A stretch of DNA of 64,000 nucleotides from Symbiodinium natans. Lineage: Eukaryota > Sar > Dinophyceae > Suessiales > Symbiodiniaceae. The notes under the pieces are model-generated. The model was not told where the DNA came from, did no database searches, and saw only the letters and a list, made by a program, of their open reading frames with translations. Position 1 is the first letter of the stretch; each line of letters starts with the position of its first letter. Below, in pieces: positions 49,600-59,073 of this stretch. Location of the stretch: contig CAJNDS010000857.1 of the NCBI GenBank assembly GCA_905221605.1, positions 408,817-472,816 on the forward strand, read 5' to 3'. Both the position numbers and the translations under genes were made by a program.

Positions 49600-49632
49600 G
49601 GGTTTAGGGTTTAGGGTTTAGGGTTTAGGGTG
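49600..49632. repeat. TTTAGGG array
   Basis: Four units. Confidence 0.93.
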
Positions 49633-49729
49633 GTAGGCTTCGATGTGTGTGCAACCCACGTCACTGTACAGGACTGGCACAAGACGCACTCGGGCCTCCC
49701 GGAGGCTCTGTTCTGAGTTGAGTAAAGGG

Positions 49730-49828
49730 TTTGGGTTTAGGGTTTAGGGTTTAGGGTTTAGGGTTTAGGGTTGAGGGTTTAGGGTTTAGGGTTTAGGGTT
49801 TAGGGTTTAGGGTTTAGGGTTTAGGGCT
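49730..49828. repeat. TTTAGGG telomere-type array (G orientation)
   Basis: Fourteen near-perfect units. Confidence 0.97.
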
Positions 49829-49949
49829 GTCGCGCAAGAGCTTCGACTCGCTTCGACGGGCAGGAGCAGCAGGGCTTCGAGTCCAAGCTGCTGGCGTGTG
49901 AGGCCGGGGATCGGCTCCCGGAGAGCAATGGTTACAGGGCTCGTAAGGT

Positions 49950-50125
49950 ATGGTTTAGGGTTTAGGGTTTAGGGTTTAGGGTTTAGGGTTTAGGGTTTAG
50001 GGTTTAGGGTTTAGGGTTTAGGGTTTAGGGTTTAGGGTTTAGGGTTTAGGGTTTAGGGTTTAGGGTTGGGGTTTAGGGTTTCGGGTTTAGGTTTAGGGTT
50101 TAGGGTTTGGGGTTTGGGGTTTTTA
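49950..50125. repeat. TTTAGGG telomere-type array (G orientation)
   Basis: Over twenty units, becoming irregular (TTTGGGG, TTTCGGG) at the right end. Confidence 0.97.
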
Positions 50126-50349
50126 AGGGCGGGTTCATGGGGGTAGGTACCTGGGCAACCTTAGGGAAGCTTTGGGAGCCCTAGGGAGTCATATCCCCCC
50201 TTGAACCCCCCTCCCTTACGAACCCTATAAATGGGGTAGTTCATGGTAGTTCCATAAATTATCGTACCTTTTTGGGCCCTCCTATTTGTAGAATACGGCA
50301 CCCTTGAAAAAAGTGACCCCAAAAAGCACCCTAGTTTGGCACTGTCAGG

Positions 50350-53300
50350 CTCGCTTCCGCAAGATAGAGCGCCTCTCTGCGCGGCTCACCTTGCCCAACA
50401 GCGTGGTCACAGCCGTTGCTGCAGACCTGCTGCGGGCTGCTTCGGCGGCATTGGCCGTAGCTGGTGTCCATGGGGCGGTGTGGGGCAGTATGAAGCAGGG
50501 TTTATATTTCTGTTTTTGGTGAGTGTATATAAGGTTCCTTTTTGAATATTGGTGAGTGTATATACCTGGTGTCCTTTTGGGGATACAAGAAGTATCTACC
50601 CTACGTCGTATTGGGCAATATGGGGCAGTATCGGACAGCATGGGACAGTATGGGCTTTTAGTAGCCGCTGCAGCTGTAGTTGTGCTGCGTGGCCCGCGCT
50701 GGCCCAAATAAAATATCAGGACGTGGTGGACACGCTGCCGGGCCCGATCCGGAAGGTGGCCACCAGCATTACCCTAAACCCTAAACCCTAAACCCTAAAC
50801 CTTAAACCCTAAACCCTAAACCCTAAACCCTAGACCCTAAACCCTAAACCGACCCTAAACCCTAAACCCTAAACCCTAAACCCTAAACCCTAAACCCTGA
50901 AGGTGGCCACCAGCATTTTGCGGCAGATCGAGGCGTCCATCTACAGCGACGAGCCCACGAGCCCGGCGGAGAGGGCCCAGCTGGCCGAGGTGCTCGGAAG
51001 CTCGGTGGGCCCTTGGGTCATATCTTTTTACTTATTGGGTTTAAGACCCTAAACCCTAAACCCTAAACCCTAAACCCTAAACCCTAAACCCTAAACCCTA
51101 AACCCTAAACCCTAAACCCTAAACCCTAAATCCCAAACCCTAAACCCTAAACCCTAAACCCTTAACCCTTAAAGCCTAAACCCTAAAACCCTAAACCCTA
51201 AAACCCTAAAAGAAGGGTCACATTCCAGGAATATAATTTTTTTCAGAGGGCTTTAAAAGTGGGCCATCCCAGGAAGCTACAAGGGCCGGGAGGGCCATGA
51301 CCTCGGTGAGCGCCAGCCCTGGTTCGCCGTCGTGCGCAGGCAGCAGGTGACCTTGGAGCGCATGGAGGAGCATGTTGCCGAGATGCAGGAGGTGCTGGAC
51401 CTGCACCTGGGAATCATTTTTTCTTATTTATGGTTCTAGAAAACCCAAGAGGAGATATAAGATGTTGTTTTTATGGAGGTTCTAAGGGGAGTAGAGGTGG
51501 TGGACCTCCACCTGGCAAGGCGGAAGAGTGTCCTTGACTTCATTGTGCGATTGCAGGGTCAGGAACGGCTCATCCTCCAGCAGTGGCTCTTCAACTTCTG
51601 GGTCTTCACGTATCGCGAGCGGAAGGCCCGCATGGAGAAGATGTCCACCTCCGTGCTGGCGGTGCCGGATGACTTGGTCACGCCTTTCCTAAGCTGGCGG
51701 CTCTACGTCTCGCAGCAGCGCCTGGTGCGGGCGCGCGCGAAGTGCGCGGAAGTGGACAAGGAGGCGTCGCAGCTGGCGAACAAGATCACCGAGGTCGAGG
51801 TCGAAAACCAAGAGCAGCAGCGGCTGCTTGAGGAGAGCCTTGCGGCCGGCGCTGAGCTGAAGGAGAAGTGCATGGTGGAGCAGCAGGAACTCTCCCGACT
51901 CAAGCAGGTCTGGTCGGACACGCAGCCGGAGCTGCCCCCCGGCCACGTTTTGCCGCACTTTTAAAACTTTAAGTCGCCACGTACGAGTTCCGTTAGGAAT
52001 CTTAATGAGGTTAGAGTTGTTCCGATGGGAATCTTACATCGGTCAGAGTTTGGGAGTTGTGCTTCTCGTTGTTGCCGGAGCGTCGCTCAGTTTTCAGGCT
52101 GCTCAAGGTCCTGGCCCAGACCTTGGAGGTCTTCTTCGGCTTGGTGGTGCGACAAGCGGGCCTCAAAAATCTGGAGGTGCCGACGGAGAGATGCCTCCCT
52201 AAACTATCGGGACATGGGGGCTTTGTGGTGGGGTCCTATAGTAAGGAGTATTCGTATATTGGGGAAAAGGGTGACCCTATTTTTGGGAAAGGACCACATT
52301 TTACCTCTTCTCACCGATGAACCTCCGCATGGCCGTCGAAGCATGTGTTGGAGGTTGATGGTACTAACCAAGTCGTAACTGCACGTATAACCCACTTAGA
52401 AGCCCCTGAATTACCCGAATATGGTTGGAGTTGGGCTTTCAGTGCAGTTACTATTTGGTTGGTAAGTACCATGAACCTCCAAGTAGCCCGTCTGCAGCAA
52501 GCAGGTTCGCCATCGCCTGGCTGGAAAGGACATCAGGCCTCTGCTCGAGGACGACGACTCGACGGTCCCAGACACCGAAGCGATCCTCATCAGGCACGAG
52601 GCCGACATCAGCCAGGGAATTCCACACATTGCCCCTTGTCGGATAGGTGGATCAACGTGAGTCTCCAAAAGGCAGGCGCTTTTCTTAGCATTCTCCAGTC
52701 TGCCATTGCGGCAGACGAAGATTTCTTGCGAGGCGCGACGACAGTGCGAGGAATGGTCCGAAGACCTCGTGAATGCACCCATCCAAGCTTTAAAGCATCG
52801 ACGGGAAGGTCAGGGATGTCAGCGATGTAGCATGACCCAGTTCTCCACCAGCCCCACCAAGGTCGAGAACCAAGACGCAGTCATCATGATCGCGCAGCAG
52901 GAGGACTTTCTCTTTTGTGCTCATGCCAGCAAGGCACAACATCCAGCTCATGATCCCTTGTCGCAAGCCTCTTTGTAATCACAGGGTAGCCATATGCGCC
53001 GTCAAGGTTTCAATGATCCCGACATGGCCTTCGCTGCCCAATCCCAATGCATGCTTCAAAACGAAACCCTAAACCCTAAGCCCTAAGCCCTAAGCCCTAA
53101 GCCCTAAGCCCTAAGCCCTAAGCCCTAAACCCTAAACCCTAAACCCTAAACCCTAAACGAGCAGGAGATCGATAATCTTGAGTACGACTTGTCGGACGGC
53201 GTTGCTCTTACAGCGCTGTATGCGATGATCAAGGCCAGGCGCCCAATGCTTAGGGTTTAGGGTTTAGGGTTTAGGAGGGTTTAGGGTTTAGGGTTATTGC

Positions 53301-56300
53301 AAGCGTGGGTCTCTGGGCGTGGTCACGATCTTGTGAGTGCCAGGCAGAGCGCGACCAGAAGAAGTTCTCGGAAAAGGTTGGAGCAGAGTGACTTGAGAAC
53401 CCAACAAAAACTCATTGCAAGAGCAGTTTCTAGGCGAGCAGTTCCGCGCGCGCGCAGGACTTGATTGCCTTGTGCGAGACCGACAAAGAACTGCGAACCA
53501 TCCAGCTCTGCCACTGCTTGTTGGAGCTGGCGCCAACAGAAAGGCTCCTCGGGCCGAATTGAATTGGATCCTCAGAGCCCTTTGAGGGTTCAGGGTTTGG
53601 GGTTTGGGGTTTAGGGTTTAGGGTGTAGGTGTAACTTAGTTGGGACCCCTACCCCGCCCCTCCCCCCTCCCAGGCCCCTCCCACCCCCTCAAAGCCAAAC
53701 GCTTGCTGGCACCCGCAGGGCGAAGTGCTTGCTGGTTCCCCACGAGATCATGCAAGGACCGCCGACGTTCAGGGGGTTTAGGGTTTAGGGCTTAGGGTTC
53801 AGGGCTTAGAGTTTAAACTCCAGCATTTGCAGGGCATTTGCGGAATCGTGTCCGGTTAGCGCGGTTTGTCTAAGTCCAAGCGTCCAGTGATTTGTGCCAC
53901 TCTCCTAGGTAGGATACGGGGGAGCCTTAACAGGGAACCCTTCTTAACCCTCTTCTGGCCCTCTTAAACAGGGACCTTCTTCAGAGGGTCTATATCCCCA
54001 AGGGTCCCCCGAATCCCTAATCCCTAAACCCAAATCCCTAAACCCTAAACCCTAATCCCTAAACCCTAAACCCTAAAGTTACTCGTGCCATGCAGGCTCC
54101 TCGGACAAGCTCCAGACCTTCTTGTCTGCGATCTTCGTGGATTGCCCGATGCTCCAGGCTCCGACGTGAAGCGGTGCGTTGCTTTAGGGTTTAGGGTTTA
54201 GGGTGTAGGGTTAAGGTTTAGGGTTCAGGGTTTAGGGTTTAGGGTTTAGGGTTGGGAGGCTCCCTTCTTATACGAACAGTTCTTAATAGGGAGTTTTCTT
54301 TAGGGGGTACTAGGGTCCCTGTTAGTATGGGGGGGGAACATCCCAAGTTTAGGGGTTCGTGGTTTTTGAAGAGCTCGCGGGCCAGGATGCGCGTGCCTCT
54401 GGTAGTGCCGCTGAGGCTGGAGACGTTTTGCAAAGCCTTAACCCCCCCCGAAAACCCGAAACCCTTCTCTGGTGCCAGGCACTGTACGAGAAGCTCTGCA
54501 AGGTCTTGGACTACATGGAGGCCGGCGGAGGAAGCCTACAACCCCTAAGGAAGCACCGTAAGAACCCACCGCTGTCTCTTTTTGGGCCACTGCTTCGAAA
54601 CGTTCTTGGATTAGGTGACAAAGTGGTCGTGGTTTTTGGGTTGGGTTCTTAGGGTCGATGTCTGTTGAGCTCCTAAGGGCACCAGAAAGATCCAGTTCGT
54701 ATCAGACATGGAGCAGCAAAGCGGACCACTGTGGGTTGTCGGTTCTTCGCGGCCTGGCCATACGAGCAGTCCTTAATAGCGATTAGAGTACCCACCCCAA
54801 TACAATCCCTATTAAGGACCGCTAGATTATAGTAAACCCCCACCCCAAATATGATCCCTATGAAGGACCTGTTTATATAAGGGGGAACATCCCAACATTT
54901 AATCAGTTACCATGCAGGCGTCTGCAGGGCGTGCTGGCTATGAGCCCATGGAGGAGTTTCGTTTAGGGTTTAGGGTTTAGGGTTTAGGGTTTAGGGTTTA
55001 GGGTTTAGGGTTTAGGGTTTAGGGTTTAGGGTTTAGGGTTTAGGGTTTAGGGAACTTTCCGAGAGCTGCACTGATATTATTCTCAATGGGCACGCTCTCA
55101 AAATTCTCCGAGTATCAGCCGCGTAGAATGTTGTAGCAGCAGAGCATTCTAGTAGTACGATGCATACTAGCATACTATTGTAGCAGCAGAACAATGGAGT
55201 AGTGCGATACCCCGACACCCTAAACCCTAAACCCTAAACCCTAAACCCTAAACCCTAAACCCTAAACCCTAAACCCTAAACTAGCTTCTGATGAGAGAGA
55301 TGAGTTGCTTGTGCGGCCTTGGGGGTGCGACGAGGATCCGACGCCCCTGCTCCATGGCGGTGAGGAGACCCAGGCTCAGAGTGCTATACACAAAAGAAGA
55401 TATATCTGTATGTTTTTCTCCTCTCTGTATGTATATATAAAATTTTTTCAATATTCAAAAGCTGTACATATGTATATAGAGAGACATATAGACATACGCT
55501 AGCATTAGATGGCTAGATAGACATGTACATGGTAGAATTCCCTACCACCTTTCAGGCCCTGGCCACAATCTCCGTGGAGCAGATCCTCTTGAGGCGGGGA
55601 CCCAAGCCTCGTCCCGGTGTGACTTCCCAAAAGGGAAGAAGGGCGCCCATACTACTCCGAAACCCTGCCCCTAAACCCTAAACCCTAAACCCTAAACCCT
55701 AAACCCTAAACCCTAAATCCTATGCCCTAAACCCTAAACCCTAAACTTTAGGGTTTAGGGTTTAGGTAGCAAAGGGGTCCATAACTTAGAGACTCAGAGC
55801 GCCTCGCCTCCTTTCCCACAAGTTGCCCTGGCCTGCTAAACGCCTCTTCCAGGTGGATCAATGCGCAGCTGAGTATGGACAACCCTCAGCACAGGCGGGC
55901 TTGCGTGACCCCAAACCCTAAACCCTAAACCCTAAACCCTAACCCCTAAACCCTAAACCCTAAACCCTAAATCCCTAAGCCCTAAGCCCTAAACCCTAAA
56001 CCCTGAACCCTGAACCCTAAGCCCTAAACCCTAAACCCTAAACCCTAAACCCTAAACTCTGAACCCTAAGATCCATTCCGCCGCAGCTCACCTGCCGAGG
56101 CCCGTGGAGAACTTCGGATCGGATTTGCAGGCCAGTGGCGTACTGGGTTTAGGGTTTAGGGTTTAGGGTTTAGTTGTCCCATGGTACTTAGGGATACTTG
56201 GGAATAATTTTTAGTCTTGGGTACTGTAATTCCTATAAGAGACAGCTGAAATTATGATTCTTGCTAGGGTTCCAGGTTCAGTATAGGGTATGGCACCCTC

Positions 56301-59073
56301 CGGCCCGCCCTGTGGTTGGGGTGGGTGGGGTTTCGGGTTCAGGGTTCAGGGTTTAGGGTTTTTAGGGTTGAAGGGTTTAGGGTTTGGAGTTTAGGGCTTC
56401 GGGGTTTGGGGTTTGCGCACGTTGCGCTTTGCTTTTTCTTTTGGGCGTGTTCTCGAAGTGCCGAAGACGCAGGACGGCGTGGCCTTATCCAAGCTTCTCA
56501 CCGTCATTGCGCCAGAGGCGCCTGGGCTCAAGGCGACGTTTGAGGGACCCTTCTAAGGGACCTTAGGGGGGTTATTTGGGGGGTTACTTAGGGGTCTACT
56601 TAGGTACATGGGGCCATAGAGGGCCCTCGCCGGCGGGGCCTGCCCACGTCAGTCATTCGTAAAAAAAATGGTCTGTCCACGTTCAGAGGCAGCGGAGCTC
56701 AGTGAGAGCACGTGAGGGTTTCAGAGGCTCTCGGAGCACCCCTAAACCCTAAACCCCGAAACCCCAAACCCTAAACCCTAAACCCCAAACCCCAAACCCT
56801 AAACCCCAAACCCTAAACCCTAAACCCCTAGACCCTAAAAAACCTAAACCCCAAACCCTTCAACCCTGAGTTCGAGTTGCCGAGGCATGCCCGGTTCTCT
56901 TCTCGGAGAGTCGGGAGGAGCGCCTGGACCAGGTCATCGCCGCGGCCGCGCGGTGCGGGGATGGCACCGAGGTCTTGTCGCCAGGCAGGCCCTTGGGAGT
57001 CTTTTTGTTGGAGTTAGTTTCCCTTAAATGGGTTTAAGAGGGTCATCTTCAAGGACGATTTTGCAGAATTTTCTTGTTTGGGGGTTTTTGAAGAGGATCG
57101 TAAAAAAGGCCTGATTTTCAGTGTTTTCCCTCATTTGGGGTTTAGGAGGCAACATGTTTAGGCCAATTTGTTCAGTATTTGCCCTTCTTTGGGCTAAAGA
57201 GGAAATATGTTTCGGACTCTGTTTCAGAGGGTTTTTCAGTATTTGCCCTTATTTTGGCTCTTGAGAGGGAAATATGCTTCGGGCTCTGTTTTCAGAGGGT
57301 TGCCAGGGCCATCCCAAGGACGGTGAATGCGGTGGTAGAGGGACAGTCGGACATGCTCGCCTGCTTCTTGGCCGCCCTGCTGCTGGTCCGCCCCAACCTC
57401 GCAGCACAGCCCGACTCTGGGGGCCATTCTTGAAAAGAGTTTTGGGCACCTTTTTTTATGACTACTTAAAGCCAATAAGGAAGAAACATGACTCATTCTT
57501 AATAGTAATACTTAAACCCAATAAGGAAGAAACATGATCGTTCTTCATAGTACCCCCAATCATGGTGCAGGACTCCCTCCTGGCGATGCACCTGCAGTTG
57601 CTGGAGCAGGTGTGTGGGGAAGGCTTTGGGGCCCTGGCTGCCGACAACCCCTCCGAGACCATGAAGTTCTGCTTGGAGCTTGACTCCTGCTGGAACGAGT
57701 TTCGGCTCGCGGCGCAGGCTGTGCAGGAAGCCTCCAAGACCATGTCGGGCATCCTGGAGCGCGTGCACGCCTTCTTAGGTGAGACCTTGTCGCACCGGGC
57801 CCGCGGCCAGCCCAAGACCATGCTGGATGCCAAAGAGCTCAGGGAGTTCCACCTCTACACCTCCGTGAACGCCGACCGGCTCTCGCAGACGCTCGGGAAG
57901 GAGGCCGGGAAGGAGACGGAGAAGCTCGAGCCGGCTGTGCTCGCCAAGCTCGAAGAGCAGCTGCGGCGGCACTTCCGGCTCCTCCGGGACATCTACAAGC
58001 ACTACAGCAGCTCGAGCCCCTCGGGGGCCCACGGCGTGGCCTTGGAGGGGCTGCTCAAGCTCTTCCAGGAGTGCAAGCTCCGGTCCAAGGAGCTCGCGCC
58101 CCACCACCTCGAGGTAAAGGGGGGGGTGGGCCTGTAGAGTCCTCTCTGCCCCTCCCCCCCTAACTGCCAAGAATGAAAGAATCAAGAAGTTCCTGAATGT
58201 AGGGGAACCCCCCCCTTCCCCCCCCTCAGCTCCCCCCTTCCCCTTCCCCTCCCTTGAGGTGATCTTTAACGACCACTTGGAGGACAAGAGCAAGACCGGG
58301 GAGGACCGGCTACTGGCTTCGCACGAGTTTGTGGAGGTGCTGGTCCAGTGCGCCCACAAGAAGTTCCTGGGCGCCTGCAGCTCCCCTGACAACTTGGCCG
58401 AGCAGATGCTGCTGCTCATCGACCTCCACCTGCGGCCCAACGCCTGCAACGACGCGGAGAGCATGTTCCAGAAGATGGCCTACAGCCCCGACGTGCGCCA
58501 CGTCCTCGACCAGCACTCGCGGGAGCTGAAGGATGTCTTCCAGCTCTATGCTACCCTGGATACTATATCCCCCTTGAGAGTTGTTTTCCATTTTTGTCTA
58601 TATAAAACCCAAGAGGAGATTAAAGATATGGTTTTTTATTAAGGTGCTAAGGGGGAGCATAGGACATGTCGACGACCGACGCCATGCAGCGGGCCAGCAC
58701 CATGAACATCACCGAGTTCCAGATGTTGCTGGATGACACCGGATTCTTGGACGAGGCGCTGACCGAGGTCGCTGTGCAGCAGATCTTCCAAGGTATCCAG
58801 CAAGATGCAACAGCTGACGATGAGGACAATGGCGGGGAGAATGAAGATGGGGCTGGCCTGGATGACGACGACGAGATGTCTTTCTCAGAGTTCTTGGACG
58901 GTCTTGTGGCCGTGGCTGCATACAAGTTCCCAGATCCCTTCGTTCCACTCAGCTCACGCATCAACACGTTCCTGCTGCAGCTTTTCGTTGCTTTGCGGAA
59001 GCACTGGAGCCGGAAGCGTGGAGCACCGCAAGTCGATGCCATGCTGAACGCCCTGCAGAAGAAGATGAGGTAG
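50350..59073 (+). CDS. Calponin-homology-domain protein with coiled coil and EF-hand-like C-terminus (fimbrin/plastin-like)
   Basis: Actin- or microtubule-associated protein, 20 or more exons. N-terminal helical part: ~50350-50484, ~50700-50755, 50903-~51015 (QIEASIYSDEPTSPAERAQL), ~51280-51417, ~51557-51935 (coiled coil), ~52085-52195, ~52493-52640, ~52690-52900. CH domain 1 pieces: ~53158-53250 (LEYDLSDGVALTALYAMIK) and ~54098-54170 (LQTFLSAIFVDCPML). Further exons near 54475, 54672, 54915, 55285. CH domain 2: ~55553-55600 (SVEQILLR), ~55853-55895 (RWINAQLSMDN), ~56095-56140 (PVENFGSDLQ), ~56468-56530 (DGVALSKLLTVIAPEAPGL), ~56872-56985 (ERLDQVIAAAARCGDGTEVL), ~57299-57420 (DMLACFLAALLLVRPNLA). 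C-terminal helical exons 57542-58113, 58259-~58562, and ~58664-59073 with an acidic stretch, MSFSEFLDGLVAVAAYKFPD and TAG. Joining all parts into one gene is inference; the CH-2 to C-terminus part is firmest. Confidence 0.75.
50494..50608. mobile_element. Dispersed element with GGTGAGTGT..GATACAAG, copy 2
   Basis: CAGGGTTTATATTTCTGTTT, TATTGGTGAGTGTATATACC and GGTGTCCTTTTGGGGATACA match the stretch at 48530. It is followed by four GGGNCAGTATGG-like repeats (to ~50660). Lies in an intron of the CH-domain gene. Confidence 0.75.
50752..50917. repeat. 19-base direct repeat flanking a CCCTAAA intron array
   Basis: GAAGGTGGCCACCAGCATT occurs at 50752-50770 and again at 50899-50917. The 128 bases between them are CCCTAAA units with a CCCTAGA and one junction ACCGACCC. 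Splicing at the AG/GT inside each copy (intron 50756-50902, 147 bases, GT...AG) removes exactly one copy and leaves one intact RKVATSILRQ reading frame. Confidence 0.95.
51046..51208. repeat. CCCTAAA telomere-type array
   Basis: Over twenty units in the next intron of the CH-domain gene, flanked by GGGTCATAT at the left (51015) and GGGTCACAT at the right (51215). Confidence 0.96.
51418..51500. mobile_element. Introner-like intron, copy A
   Basis: Contains AAACCCAAGAGGAGATATAA then GATGTTGTTTTTAT and TTCTAAGGGGAGTAGAGG, matching in order the intron at 58563-58660 of the same gene. Confidence 0.75.
52348..52486. mobile_element. Inverted-repeat element, TTGGAGGTTNATGGTACT family
   Basis: Left end TTGGAGGTTGATGGTACTAA, right end GTAAGTACCATGAACCTCCA. 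Inner AACTGCACGTATAACCC and GTGCAGTTA arms. Lies in an intron of the CH-domain gene; sibling of 22404. Confidence 0.9.
53065..53157. repeat. CCCTAAG variant block and CCCTAAA array
   Basis: About seven CCCTAAG units flanked by CCCTAAA, ending at the first CH-domain exon. Confidence 0.97.
53250..53297. repeat. TTTAGGG array (G orientation)
   Basis: Six units directly after the DLSDGVALTALYAM exon. With 53065 it brackets that exon with inverted arrays. Confidence 0.94.
53584..53810. repeat. Worn TTTAGGG runs around a C/A-rich spacer
   Basis: Runs at 53584-53630 and 53772-53810 with GGGGTTTAGGG and GGGCTTAGGG variants. Confidence 0.85.
54010..54077. repeat. CCCTAAA/TCCCTAAA array
   Basis: Nine units, several starting AATCCCTAAA, directly before the FLSAIFVDCPML exon. 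Confidence 0.93.
54183..54255. repeat. TTTAGGG array (G orientation)
   Basis: About ten units directly after the FLSAIFVDCPML exon and directly before a GGATGTTCCC-family element. Confidence 0.94.
54253..54346. mobile_element. Inverted-repeat element, GGATGTTCCCCCTT family
   Basis: Left end worn (GGGAGGCTCCCTTCTTATAC), then AACAGTTCTTAATAGGGAG. Right end GGGGGGGAACATCCCA. Confidence 0.82.
54760..54893. mobile_element. GGATGTTCCCCCTT-family element, composite
   Basis: Contains GAGCAGTCCTTAATAGCGAT, its inverted arm AATCCCTATTAAGGACCG, a second ATCCCTATGAAGGACC arm and the right end AAGGGGGAACATCCC. The left end is missing. Confidence 0.82.
54961..55052. repeat. TTTAGGG telomere-type array (G orientation)
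   Basis: Thirteen perfect units. Confidence 0.98.
55216..55280. repeat. CCCTAAA telomere-type array
   Basis: Nine perfect units ahead of the exon at 55285. Confidence 0.97.
55668..55768. repeat. CCCTAAA array meeting TTTAGGG head-on
   Basis: About ten CCCTAAA units run straight into three TTTAGGG units at 55745 (CCCTAAACTTTAGGG), making a perfect palindromic junction. Confidence 0.97.
55912..56075. repeat. CCCTAAA telomere-type array
   Basis: About 22 units with CCCTAAG and CCCTGAA variants, between the RWINAQLS and PVENFGSD exons. Confidence 0.97.
56143..56175. repeat. TTTAGGG array (G orientation)
   Basis: Four units after the PVENFGSD exon; another worn run at 56325-56415. Confidence 0.92.
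56741..56865. repeat. CCCTAAA/CCCCAAA array
   Basis: Mixed units, ahead of the ERLDQVIAAAARCG exon. Confidence 0.95.
57165..57301. repeat. Tandem duplication inside a CH-gene intron
   Basis: TTCAGTATTTGCCCTT, GGCT-AAGAGG-AAATATG and CTCTGTTTTCAGAGGG appear twice about 65 bases apart (57173-57233 and 57237-57301). The second copy ends in the intron acceptor before VNAVVEGQSDM. Confidence 0.85.
57455..57550. repeat. Short tandem duplication in a CH-gene intron
   Basis: ACTTAAAGCCAATAAGGAAG and ACTTAAACCCAATAAGGAAG, each followed by AAACATGA, occur 45 bases apart. Confidence 0.85.
58114..58258. other. Intron with near-identical boundary repeats
   Basis: Donor side CCTCGAG/GTAAAG and acceptor side CCTTGAG/GTGATC. 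Removing 145 bases joins HLE to VIFNDH in one open frame. The interior is C-rich with no telomere-type unit. Confidence 0.8.
58563..58660. mobile_element. Introner-like intron, copy B
   Basis: ATCCCCCTTGAGAG at the left and CTAAGGGGGAGCATAG at the right are loose inverted ends. The core AAACCCAAGAGGAGATTAAA then GATATGGTTTTTTAT matches the intron at 51418. Confidence 0.75.

Noticed and set aside
57775-58464. 229-codon minus-strand frame
   Set aside because: Antisense to CH-gene C-terminal exons and crosses their intron; GC-rich codon bias makes the antisense open.
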